Below, in pieces: positions 50,601 to 59,161 of a stretch of 64,000 bases of DNA. The stretch lies in assembly GCA_902728285.1 (NCBI GenBank), contig CACVBU010000194.1, positions 186,001 through 250,000 on the forward strand, in the 5' to 3' direction. Under the pieces are notes generated by a model. That model did not search any database, had not been told where the DNA came from, and saw only the letters and a list, made by a program, of their open reading frames with translations. How positions within the stretch are numbered: position 1 is the first letter of the stretch; every line of letters starts with the position of its first letter. The stretch is from Clytia hemisphaerica. Lineage: Eukaryota > Cnidaria > Hydrozoa > Leptothecata > Clytiidae. Made by a program: the position numbers and the translations under genes.

Positions 50601-53600
50601 TGAAGAAGTGTGTTCTGTACGCACTGCTCGCTTTCGTTTTTGTGGAATGTTTAGTGGGAATGCAAAATCTCTTTCACATTTTTCAAGAAGAGACATCAAT
50701 TACAGGCATCGAACCATATCAAAACCAAACGGTTTCTTTACAGTCAGAATGTTATTTGATGTGTCAGAGGACGTCCGATCAATGTTCTTATATCCAGTTA
50801 TCTCATCTCCAAAATGAAAATCTATGGATGTGCTCCCTCTACAATGTCACTGGTGATTTGTCACAAAACCATTTATCCCCATCTGAAGGGTCGCTCATTT
50901 CTTCCACGCTACAGACCAACCCTCCTACAGATTGTTTGGAGTGGCGTCGTCTTGGATACAGCGAAGATGGTGTTTACGATATCAAATTCAACGGTAACCG
51001 AAAGAGAGTGTTTTGTGATATGACGACAGATGGAGGTGGTTGGATTGTCATGCAGAAACGGTTGGATGGATCTGTAGACTTCCATCGAGTGTGGGATGAC
51101 TACAGAATAGGTTTTGGCGATGTGGATGGAGAACATTGGTTGGGTAACGAATTCATTCATCAATATACCACACACTTCACCACTACTTTGAGAGTGCAAG
51201 CCTCCGCGTTTGACGGTGATGTTGCGGTAGTGTGGTTGAAGAAATTTAACTTGGCAGATGAATTAATGAAATATCGTTTTGACTTCGAGACAGGGTCATG
51301 CCAACAAGAATTTTTACCAACCAAGGATTTGTGTGCTGATTGGCAAGCTCAACGTCTCATTAAATTCTCCACTCGTAACCAAGACAACGATGAATATGAA
51401 GGATCATGTGCAGCCATAATACGAACAGGGTGGTGGTTGAAAGCGTGTGGACTAGTTGCCCTCAACGGCCCGTACTCTCATCAAGCGACCCTTCCAGGAA
51501 ATAAGGCTGGTATCGTCTGGCAAAACTGGCATGGTCCATTTGTTGGCTTGAAAACAACCGTTATGGCTTTACGACGAGAGAACTAACAAATGACTTTTTA
51601 CTGTAAGACAAATCTCTTGTGGACAACGAATGATAAATGAATGAATGAATGACTGAATGAATGATTCAATTTTCCTGAATCGCTCGTTGCAGTGTCTTGA
51701 AATAACACTTCTTCTTCCAGGAAGTTATAAACTAGATAGAAAAGGGTCAACAGTTTTGATGCGAACCCTTTTTCACCATAAGAAGACAGCACCACTGTTT
51801 AGTTTTGTTGAATTAAAAACATATTTTATGGAATACTTTAGATTTAAAATTTGCTAAAAATATTTAAAATTTCTCTATATTTATTAAATAATACAACCAG
51901 ATCTCTGGTTAGGTACTAGTTATCGCGTGTATCGAGTGCAATACAAGAAATATTTTATGAGTTCCGAGATTTTTCCGTAATATTTAAATAAATTAAAAAT
52001 ATCGGTAAAATATCGGAACGAGTAAAATATCGAGTATTGCACGAGAAGTCATGTGATAACTAATTTATTGTCGACTCACAAAAATTGTCCTGATATAAAT
52101 TTCTTTTTGTTTTTGTTTTAAAACTTACTTCCGCCTTGCTTCTTTCTTCTAATACAATAATGACCGGTTAGTGAGGGAAGTACTGAGAAATATTGTCCGT
52201 CAACTTCGATTGATTTTTAGCGCTTTATCCAGGAAAAATAGCGAAATAAAGCGAAAAAAAACAAGCGAAAAGAGATCAAAAATTCTTATAATTTCTGACG
52301 TAAGAAATAAAAATTGAAAGAAATGATGTCAACATATTGTTCATATTCTACAACGAACGAATTATCAAAGTTGATCATGGATCATTCACTCCGTTGATAT
52401 TTTCCATGAATGGTGGAATGGGTGTAGAGGCTGAGCACTTCTTTGGAGCGCTAGCTAATCTACTAGCTGATAAGACAGATTCTCACGCGTCTCAAACCAA
52501 AAATTGGATCAGAACAAAAATTTTGTTTGCTTTAACGAGATCAGTCGTAACATGTATTCGCGGCACACGAACACTAAAACCAAACCTTAGGTTTGATGAG
52601 ATTGATTTACTAAATAATAATATTTTGAAATGTTAGCTTTTCATAGATTTCAGTACTTAATTTTTTCACCGTATTGACCATTGCTTTTGTTTATGCTTTT
52701 GAGTTTGGCATGACCCGCTAGGTTGTGCTATTTCGACAGTTTTTCGATTCAGTTTTCAGTTTTGTTTGTGTCGTGATTTCAATTATTTTTTTATTTAACT
52801 TTGAATTTCCTAGCTCTACGTATTTTAAGCAATTTATACATTGTAACGTTTTAATTTAATATTTAATTACTATTAAAGAATATCTCCTATTTGTAAAAAA
52901 AAAAAAAAAATATTGTTCATTTTCCTTTGAAAAAGTGACGTCACAATGAATTTTCCTAACGACGGGCAACTCTGGACAGTGTAGGCCCGTCGTCATGCAA
53001 AAAGAACCAATTGCATTTTTTTTTTAACTTCGAAAATCATGATATATTATTACTAACAAAAATTAGAATTTCCTGGGTCGTTATTCTTAGGTACCAAATA
53101 AACGGGGGGGGTTCGAATAAATGGAGGAGGTTGGAAAATTTTCGAAATTTTAATAAACGGGAGGGACCTAATAGCCGGGGGGGGTTGGAAATTATACTTC
53201 TGAAAACCCAAAAGTAAGGTAAATATAGGCTAAAATCAGGCTTTTTGGAGCAAAATAAGGGGAATTCTTTTTGCCAACTGAAAATATTCTTAAAAATTAA
53301 TAAACGGAGGGGGGTCCTTATAAGGTCCGGGGGGTTGGAAAATTTTCGAAAAATTAACAAGCGGGGGGGGGCGTTTATTTGGCACCTAGAGTACCCGTAC
53401 TGTAATTTTCTATTTATATTGTTATAATTTTTCCCCTATATAAAATGTTTATAATCACAGATTCTGCTCGCAGAATTTCAAACTCTCAAGGTTATTTAAA
53501 ATAACCTTTCGCGATCGCGACCGTATTGTTGCGCGAAGGAGCGAAAAACAAAGTTTTGTTCAAATTCAACGTGTAATTTCATTAGCAATACAGTTCCGTT

Positions 53601-56600
53601 TGTCAACGATTAATCCCGCTAGACGTTTGTAAAATACAATGCACTCTTTTCCCATTGCTCCATTCGGGGAGAAGACTATTTGCATTGCGCAAAAAGCCGT
53701 GTAGCCCGCTTTGAAAAAGTAACCGGTTAACAATGTGTAGTTTCGAATGTTATTATTCGAAAATCTAATTCGAACGTTAGATTCGAACAATAAAACATTC
53801 GATATTTTTTTTTCTTGTTCTCTTTTGCCTCCAATAATCCTGTATATACTGCAGAGGCGGTGCGACACCCCTGCATAACATGCGCCTGCATGGTAAGCTA
53901 ACCATAGAGTGATTTGTCGCAAATAAAAAACGGGGGTGGAAGATGTATTCGGTGCCTTATTGATTTTTTTTTACTGTAGATAGAGCCTTGAGTACTATGC
54001 TCCGTCTATGTTATTATCCGGAGTCAAACTTTACGGGATTTAATCATCATTTCTTAGGGTCTTGAAATTTATTTTACTGACTTAAAGTCCTTAAAGTTTT
54101 TGCCGAAAATAATGAAACCGTAGGAGACGTCGTGTTAGCGGGTCCGTGAATTCCAGTCTTTGTTTTTAATTTTGTGGTGCTAAGAGTTTGCGTACCATGC
54201 AACATGCAAACTTTTGCAAAAGTGAGCTCATCGAGGTCGATTTGCATGTTTCCCGGGATTTTTGAAGAAATTAGCCACTAAAGATCTAAAAGCAAGACTC
54301 GAAAAATAGGCTTGTTCTGTTTCACAACATTTTCAGTTTTAGTCAGTCCTGATTTTAGATTTTTATGTCATAAGAAACTTGTGGGTTCGACCGGTTGCTT
54401 TGGCTTGCTTTTTGCGAACAAGCATAAACAAGCAAAATAAGGTCACAGAGAAGATATGCTGGATTTTTTATTTGGAATTCTATCAGTTTCAAGAAAAATG
54501 CTATGGAGAAATAGAACAGTAAATAATCAAAACCCAACCAGGACGTTGACCATCAGGAGATTTCTTTTGATAGTTGCTCACTTGGCTTTGTTTTGGTTTT
54601 GGCTTATAAAATCAATACAACCTACTAAGGACTGATAGCTCTATATTAACAGGATATACATGAAGAGTACAAACACATCAAAGGTCATGCCAAAAAAACA
54701 AGGATGTGGTTGCAGAAAACATTATTTATGTGCTGGCTTGAAAATTAATGCCAATGGATTCTTTGTTTTTGTAGAACTGAATTCTGAAATTCATTAAAAA
54801 TTACATATACAAACAATGTGATCCTCAAGATTATCGCAGTCAATCACAGTCTGAATGTTCCACATCATCTAGCATACTGACTGCTTAGAAACTTGACTCT
54901 GTTCTGGTTGACGTAGCTAGTTTTAAATTTGGATGTGTGTATTAATTTTATTCATTTGCGTAATCATAGAACTTTGCATATAATTCAGGAGGCAGTGAGA
55001 TTGAGCCTTTGGACTGATCAAATTACAACATGGGATTTACAGTCAAATGACAAACTCTTGGAATTCGAGATTGCAAAATAAATTTCAAAACAGATACAAT
55101 ATTTTTTTGTATCCACAAGAATTTCTTTTTGGTGGGAATTTGTAATATATTTGTAGGTGTATATATAATGTAATAAAATGTAATTCATGGAAAAGATTTT
55201 ATAATTTCAAATATCAAAACAACAATAATTTGATAGAAGATCTTCCTCACTCTATACACACACTTTTCTTGTTATACACAGTCAGTCTGTGCCACTAACC
55301 CGATCGGGAAGATTCTTCCGAAATGGGAAGAAACTTCCCGAACGGGAAGAACTTAGGCGAATTTTTTCTTCCTGATTGGGAAGATTCTTCCTCTTTGGGA
55401 AGATGAAAAATGACTGAATCTTCGGCGAAACTGTACGATGACTGGCGAAAGTTGAAACATTTTGGAGCTGATAAAGCATCAAATTTTAAGATTTTTCACC
55501 GAAAGAAAAATAAACTTTACCGTGGAAATTTGGTTTAATTTTGAAAAAACTGCGTTAACTTCCCAAACAGGAAGTTTCAACCTGATCGAAAAGTCCTAGG
55601 TAAGTAAAAAAGCGGGAAGATCTTCCCGTTCGGGAGTCAAGTTAATTTCCCGTTCGGGAAGGTTCTTCCCATTTCGGAAGAATCTTCCCATTTTGGAAGA
55701 ATCTTCCCGATCGAGCTAGTGGCACAGACTGACAGTACAGCTATAGATAAAACTCTCAAAAAATTATGGCTTTGTTTTGCTCTTTTGCTGTTTGCTTTTC
55801 ATTAAATATATGGTTTCTGTTTTATTTTTTTATTATTATACAAAGAAAGAATGATTTTGTTTAATTACTTCATACTAGCTATAAGAATTTTGTCATGATT
55901 ACGAAAGCCTTAAGTAGCAAAATAATACTGTATTTTATCTATTACTTTTTTATAAGAACATTTCGAGGTTTAAAAAGATTAAAAGATTAGGAGAAGCCAA
56001 ACCCCAATGAAAATTAATGGTTTTCGTGAGAAAAAAGATTCACTTTTCATACTAATTCCGACTAAAATTTTGATGTAAACCTGATAAAAGGTTTCCGTTT
56101 TAGCCAATCTAGAAGAGCCTATTTTCAAAAATTTTCTGGCCCGTCGGCCCCAACCATGGTGGGGCCTCCTTAGATACTATATAGAGCAAATTTAGTTTTT
56201 GCATGGTACCCTCCAAATCCTACATCCGCCCCTGTACTGGTATATATCAGTATATATAATAAGTCTCTGAAGGTAAATATTTACATTTAAAAAAAAAAAT
56301 GAGAGAAAAATCCTAAATATATCTAAAAAAAGTTTTCTGAGTCTTCAGGTAGATTCATAAACTCATTAACTATGTTCCCGCCGAAAATATTCACACGAAA
56401 ACAAAACAGAGAAGCATTGTCGATTATTATCGATCCAGAAGTTTTGTTTTTAAGAGTTGCAGATTTTTCAGAGATGTATTTGAAAGTTTCTAGATTGATC
56501 ATTCAAAATGCAGATGGTGTACTTTCGATAGAGAAGAAACCCTTCATCATTGGATTAATCAGATTTGATAACATTCAGTCTTGTTCTATGTTTTTGTTTC

Positions 56601-58667
56601 GATGCATGGAAAAGAATAGCAGAGGAAAGGAGTTCCATGATGTAAGTGTATGCTTGTAATAATGGTTAAAGAATAACATTTTTTCAAGAGCAAAACAATT
56701 TGGATACTTTCTTGATTATCGTCAAGCTTTAAATGTTTCGAATTTTAGAAGGAAGATGTAATGATTGTTGAGTTGAAAATTCAAGGATGTACCTCGTCGA
56801 GAACGAGAATTAGGAGAGAACTTTTATAAAAATCACTCGTCATTTGGTTTAATACAAGACATTTCACTTCCCTTGCTATGTTATGAGAAATCTTATTGGC
56901 AAACATTCAAGAATCTCAAGTTTTTTTGTATGCATTGATAAAAAACTGTTTGGTTATCACACGGACGAATTTTATACCAAAAGCTGAAAATATTTGGGTG
57001 GTCTCAAGTAGTTTTATAATTTCTTATAGTTCATCAGATTTGATTTTAGTGTCGTTTATGGAAGAACTTCAAAGAAAAAGTTAATCTGAAAATATATTTG
57101 TTGCGTTTTTCCCTTTGACTCCCAAGTTAGTTTCTCCGAAAGTCAGTTCTTTTCGGCTGTTTTGTTTTGATTTTTCTCCCGCCGCTTACCCAGTTCCCCA
57201 AAAGTCAACGCGGTCATATTTCCATACTAGAGAAATATGAAACATCGCAAATATCTCGATGCTCTCTACCAATCAAAACGCTGATATTTTTTTGGGTCTG
57301 CAATAATAAAAAATAACGCATAACGAGAGACTTTAATCGTAGAAATTTAGCGAGACTATTTCAGCGTATATTAGCGAGTCAGGAAAATCTTGATTTTTTT
57401 GGGATTTATTTTAGTGAATCACGATTTCAAAGAATTTCTCGTGGATAAATTTTAGCGAATATTCGTATTAAATTATCGACTGAATTTGTTTTCTAGAATT
57501 TTTTTGCACTGAAAGCCTTCCTATTGATAAAAATATATCAAGGTAACATAACCAGAAATTTCGTGCGGATAAATTTTAGCGATCTGTCGATTCGGCGTGT
57601 TTTAGCGAGATTTATTTTGGCGAAAATAGGGAAAACTCGCTAAAACGCTAAAATTAGTCTCGCTAAAATTTCTACGATTAAAGTGTGAAGAAATACTTCA
57701 AATCTTCATTAAGTGTAGCTTTAATGTAAAAATTGATTGCCAATCATAAAATAACACGTCCTGGACGTCCTGTATAGCGTAAACAAAAATTTCACTTTAA
57801 TGCCTCGATTGCCAGAATCTTCTTTAAATAAGTCTCTAATTTCAGGGTGCCAAACTTTCGACGACATTGATCGAGTTTCTGGCTACGAGTGAAGTAAAGA
57901 ATTTTTGAATAAAAATTTCATGTTCTGTATCTCTAAGAATTGATTCATAGACGAGGTCTACACGTGTTTTCAATAAGGCTTCAAGCATCAAATTCTTGAT
58001 ATGCGTAAGTCAAGATGACGTCATATTTTTTAATGGAAGCACTCGAAAAAAGCCGGATTTTGACCTCCGTGTTTCTATTTTTAGTAACAGAGAAAGGTCA
58101 AATCCCGGATTTTTTCGGATGTTTCCGCTAGAAAAATGACTTACGCATATCAAGAATTGATCGAAGGTGTACTTTACTTGATCTTTGGATCTCATGTTTC
58201 TTCTTTTAAGTTTATCGAATCATTCCCCTTTTTTTTTAGTTGGTAACACGAACGGGAGTGTTAACGGGAAACGATATTTCCGATGTGAACAAAATCGGGG
58301 AAAATTCATCCGTTTGGAAGATGTCAAGCAGATCTTGGAGACGCAGGTTTGTTTATATTTTCTACCGGATGGGTGCGCCACAAAAGAATTTTTCTTTTTG
58401 AACCCTTAAAGAATATGCAGCTTGATGTGAGTTTTGAAGAATTTTCCAACTATTTGAGAATGAAAAATAACAAAATAAGATGAGAAAAGGGAAGTTACTT
58501 TGATTGATTAAAACATCTTTTAGCATACTTTTCTGAAACTACATCACTGGTTTCGGTTAGGGTTCGGTTAGGGTTCGATATGTATTTTTTCATATCTCCT
58601 ATCTCCTTTCTCTGTCTTGATTTGAATTTGTTGTCTTCACTTTCAGACGATTCACCACGCCACGTAA
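35666..58667 (+). CDS. CAP-Gly domain coiled-coil protein (18 exons, 857 aa)
   Basis: This is probably a cytoskeletal protein: CAP-Gly domains bind C-terminal EEY/F tails of tubulin and partner proteins. Exons: 35666-35743, 36053-36226, 37252-37576, 38030-38237, 38993-39149, 39391-39490, 40629-40848, 41486-41561, 41782-41898, 42993-43136, 43763-43900, 44474-44607, 45074-45209, 45393-45606, 46582-46698, 46971-47078, 58240-58346, 58647-58667. All phases agree; donors after exons 2 (GTTCGT) and 10 (GTCAAA) are weak. The N-terminus is acidic and Ser-rich, residues about 85-600 are heptad-like Leu/Glu/Lys coiled coil, about 625-740 are basic and Pro/Ser-rich, and 766-844 form the CAP-Gly domain (VGDRV, MVKFIGF, NGSVNGKRYFRC, RGKFIRLEDV). 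The GKNDG groove motif reads GNTNG. The domain is split by an 11.2-kb intron holding three genes. Read-through at 47079 would truncate it at 47281. The exact orthologue is unknown. Confidence 0.88.
36529..36803 (-). mobile_element. tRNA-derived SINE, minus strand, in CAP-Gly gene intron 2
   Basis: Read on the minus strand, the B box is GGGTTCGATCC and the body shares ACTTGATGCCTCTCTGCTTG and AGGGTAAGTGGAGAAATCCA with the copy at 33898-34135. The tail ends in short AAGT/ACTT repeats (36531-36541). The 80-codon frame across it (36594-36836) is a shadow of the SINE, not a gene. Confidence 0.8.
38561..38957 (+). repeat. Direct duplication of about 137 bp inside intron 4 of the CAP-Gly gene
   Basis: Positions 38561-38698 and 38825-38957 are nearly the same (start TCAGAAAGAAAAGA, end AACAATTCAATAGCTTCTTT), with a 4-bp deletion and a few substitutions in the second. 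They lie about 264 bp apart in one intron. Neither copy looks coding. Confidence 0.85.
42231..42543. mobile_element. 313-bp TA-flanked MITE in CAP-Gly gene intron 9
   Basis: Ends CTTTTAAATGGGGTAAAAT and ATTTTATCCCATTAAAG are inverted repeats flanked by TA (42229-42230, 42544-42545). The right third (AAATCCGCGAAATCTAATCC) closely matches the element at 17084-17395. Confidence 0.75.
43458..43719 (+). mobile_element. Decayed hAT-like MITE in CAP-Gly gene intron 10
   Basis: It resembles the 19712-19999 element in order: CGTTGAGTTTCAATC, AGGGCTAGAGATGAATCT, TTTCTCAAGCAAAAAAGAAA, GCGTTTGTGTGAAAAG and a terminal TCAATG. The right arm is poorly kept and no clear 8-bp duplication remains, so it is older. 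Confidence 0.55.
47373..47378 (+). promoter_or_regulatory. Possible intronic polyadenylation signal (AATAAA)
   Basis: AATAAA lies 92 bases after the first in-frame stop (47281) reached if the donor at 47079 is not used. Use of this site would give a CAP-Gly mRNA lacking the second half of the domain. Use is not shown; AATAAA is common in AT-rich DNA. Confidence 0.3.
48071..49057 (+). CDS. Secreted PAN/apple-fibrinogen domain protein, copy 1
   Basis: A 328-aa single-exon frame encodes a ficolin/tenascin-type fibrinogen-related protein, a family used as extracellular pattern-recognition or adhesion lectins. Residues 1-20 are a signal peptide (hydrophobic ALLAFVFVECLVG). Residues about 30-90 look like a PAN/apple module (Cys51, Cys55, Cys62, Cys78) with N-glycosylation sites at Asn42 and Asn82. 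Residues 111-328 are a full fibrinogen C-terminal domain: DCLEWR start, CDMTTDGGGWIVMQKR, disulfide candidates Cys112-Cys139 and Cys270-Cys283, a calcium-loop-like DND at 262-264, GWW near 277-279 and a GIVWQNWHG C-terminus. The start fits because the signal peptide begins directly there. A 3-codon upstream frame (ATG AAG AAA TAA, 48049-48060) ends 10 bases before it; TTTCATTTAG just upstream could be a splice acceptor for a 5' UTR exon. The gene is nested in the CAP-Gly gene's intron. Confidence 0.93.
   Translation: MKRCVLYALLAFVFVECLVGMQNLFHIFQEETSITGIEPYQNQTVSLQSECYLMCQRTSDQCSYIQLSHLQNENLWMCSLYNVTGDLSQNHLSPSEGSLISSTLQTNPPTDCLEWRRLGYREDGVYDIKFNGNRKRVFCDMTTDGGGWIVMQKRLDGSVDFHRVWDDYRIGFGDVDGEHWLGNEFIHQYTTHFTTTLRVQASAFDGDVAVVWLKKFNLADESMKYRFDFETGSCQQEFLPTKDLCADWQAQRLIKFSTHNQDNDEYGGSCAAILRTGWWVKACGRVALNGPYSHQAALPGNKIGIVWQNWHGPFVGLKTTVMALRREN
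49498..50172. repeat. Dispersed repeat, copy B, between the two fibrinogen genes
   Basis: It matches copy A (28987-31089 without its insert) from TTTTTGGACCTACCCCGGTG to CATAAAAGTATCACTTGTT. Near its start it has a TTCG microsatellite (about ten units, 49547-49590), where copy A has only a few degenerate units. It retains the uninterrupted ATAACCAGGTAGGTCC that is the empty counterpart of the insertion in copy A. Confidence 0.85.
50600..51586 (+). CDS. Secreted PAN/apple-fibrinogen domain protein, copy 2
   Basis: This is a paralogue of the 48071-49057 gene with the same length and domains: signal peptide 1-20, PAN/apple-like region about 30-90, fibrinogen C-terminal domain 111-328. Ten residues differ: R3K, R121S, S222L, H259R, G267E, L274I, V280L, R285L, A297T and I303A (copy 1 first). 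Eight lie in residues 222-303, the part of the fold that holds the calcium loop and ligand pocket in ficolins and tachylectins. All cysteines and the DND at 262-264 are kept, so it should be functional. It shares the short upstream frame and the flanking sequence of copy 1, and is likewise nested in the CAP-Gly gene's intron on the same strand. Confidence 0.93.
   Translation: MKKCVLYALLAFVFVECLVGMQNLFHIFQEETSITGIEPYQNQTVSLQSECYLMCQRTSDQCSYIQLSHLQNENLWMCSLYNVTGDLSQNHLSPSEGSLISSTLQTNPPTDCLEWRRLGYSEDGVYDIKFNGNRKRVFCDMTTDGGGWIVMQKRLDGSVDFHRVWDDYRIGFGDVDGEHWLGNEFIHQYTTHFTTTLRVQASAFDGDVAVVWLKKFNLADELMKYRFDFETGSCQQEFLPTKDLCADWQAQRLIKFSTRNQDNDEYEGSCAAIIRTGWWLKACGLVALNGPYSHQATLPGNKAGIVWQNWHGPFVGLKTTVMALRREN
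52345..52909 (+). mobile_element. 5'-truncated LINE-type retrotransposon with poly(A) tail and target duplication
   Basis: ATATTGTTCAT occurs at 52334-52344 and again at 52910-52920, and the second copy directly follows a run of about 16 A (52895-52910). This is the mark of target-primed reverse transcription. Near the left end an open frame up to 52636 contains HGSFTPLIFSMNGGMG, a region I associate with the C-terminal tail of invertebrate retrotransposon polyproteins, followed by WIRTK and CIRGTR. Everything upstream, including the reverse transcriptase, is missing. A short 3' untranslated part follows. The class is inferred from the poly(A) tail and target duplication. Confidence 0.85.
53088..53389. 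mobile_element. MITE with G-rich GGGGTTGGAAAATTTTCGAA repeats
   Basis: The left end TAGGTACCAAATAAACG and the reverse complement of the right end (TAGGTGCCAAATAAACG) match. Internally the block GGTTGGAAAATTTTCGAA followed by AATAAACGGG recurs. A 98-bp relative with the same ends is at 60222-60319. No target duplication is clear. Confidence 0.65.
53480..53725 (-). pseudogene. Decayed LINE-type coding remnant, minus strand
   Basis: On the minus strand the frame includes VFSPNGAMGKEC and YKRLAGLIVDKRN, then two stop codons, then LCFSLLRATIR. The order and motifs match the C-terminal tail of the retrotransposon fragment at 52345-52909 (FSMNGGMGVEA, LANLLADK, ILFALTRSV). In-frame stops show it is dead. 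It lies in opposite orientation about 600 bp away, so it is a separate insertion. Confidence 0.65.
53726..55282. other. Intronic DNA of the CAP-Gly gene, nothing recognised
   Basis: No exon or repeat can be supported here. The stretch lies between the LINE remnants and the MITE at 55283. Confidence 0.4.
55283..55731. mobile_element. TIR element made of GGGAAGATTCTTCCC palindromes
   Basis: The left end CAGTCTGTGCCACTAACCCG and the reverse complement of the right end (CAGTCTGTGCCACTAGCTCG) match and continue through GATCGGGAAGATTCTTCC. ACAGT flanks both sides (55278-55282, 55732-55736), a candidate 5-bp target duplication. The 449-bp interior is largely GGGAAGATTCTTCCC-type palindromes and half-sites, about fifteen, in both arms. 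No coding capacity. Confidence 0.8.
56372..56829 (+). CDS. Small two-exon gene of unknown function (116 aa), nested
   Basis: Exon 1 (56372-56641, 90 codons) opens with ATG and ends at a strong donor (GATGTAAGTGT); exon 2 (56749-56829) follows AATTTTAG and ends with TAA. Both are in the same phase. The protein starts MFPPKIFTRKQNREALSI, has alternating hydrophobic stretches that suggest a compact beta-rich domain (DPEVLFLRVADFSEMYLKVS, KPFIIGLIRFDN, DVMIVELKIQG) and ends in a basic tail (SRTRIRRELL). No signal peptide or transmembrane segment is seen. I do not recognise the family. It lies in the large intron of the CAP-Gly gene on the same strand; alternatively exon 1 could belong to an unrecognised longer transcript. 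Confidence 0.55.
57331..57683. mobile_element. 353-bp TIR element with TTTTAGCGA repeats
   Basis: The left end CTTTAATCGTAGAAATTTAG and the reverse complement of the right end (CTTTAATCGTAGAAATTTTA) match, then continue GCGAGACTA. The motif TTTTAGCGA recurs about seven times inside. The terminal CTTTAAT recalls the 310-bp TA-flanked family, but the target duplication is not kept (flanks GA and TG). Confidence 0.65.
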
Positions 58668-58835
58668 AAAGAAACGCGAACGTCTTATCGGAATTGCGAT
58701 GGATGATATCTCACTAACATGTAGATGGTAGTTTTCTAATAATATAATATAACATATTTGTGAGGTGGTGGGAATTTTGGTTGTGTTTTAATGGAGGATA
58801 GTGGCTTCCCAAAGACATGACATGGAGCTGAAAAG

Positions 58836-59124
58836 TATTAACTTCCAAGCCCGAAGGGCTAGGCTCGAAACTCCTGGATGGGAAATGAAGCCCCTTAATT
58901 TCCCATCCAGAACGCCCGCGCGTGGTTTTTACACAAACGCTGGATTGAAAGTAAAATCTATCGCTAGATTTCAAAAAATGCAGTTCTCAAAAACAAAGGA
59001 ACCGCTAGATATAGTCCGTCGTCATGATTGCGTTCTGTATGGGAAATATGTGGCTTTATTTTTTCTTGCCTGAGAAAGGTTAGTGATTCTACTCTAGCCC
59101 TTCGGGCTCCCTTTAAACTCAATG
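58836..59124 (-). mobile_element. hAT-like MITE, 289 bp, just after the CAP-Gly gene
   Basis: On the minus strand it matches the 19712-19999 element: CATTGAGTTTAAAGGGAGCC, CCTTTCTCAGGCAAGAAAAA, GCGTTTGTGTAAAAACCA. Flanks CTGAAAAG (58828-58835) and TCGAAAAG (59125-59132) agree in six of eight bases, a decayed 8-bp duplication. Confidence 0.8.
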
Positions 59125-59161
59125 TCGAAAAGTGAACTAGCCTGCTTGGATTAATTGAATT

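Larger units (their letters stand above)
47945..51983 (+). repeat. Tandem segmental duplication carrying the two fibrinogen-domain genes
   Basis: About 47945-49464 and 50475-51983 are the same sequence, offset by about 2529 bp, including roughly 100 bp upstream of each start codon and 400 bp downstream of each stop. The coding parts differ at 17 of 987 bases. The copies diverge right after GAGATTTTTCCGTAAT. The spacer between them contains the dispersed repeat copy B (49498-50172). Confidence 0.95.
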
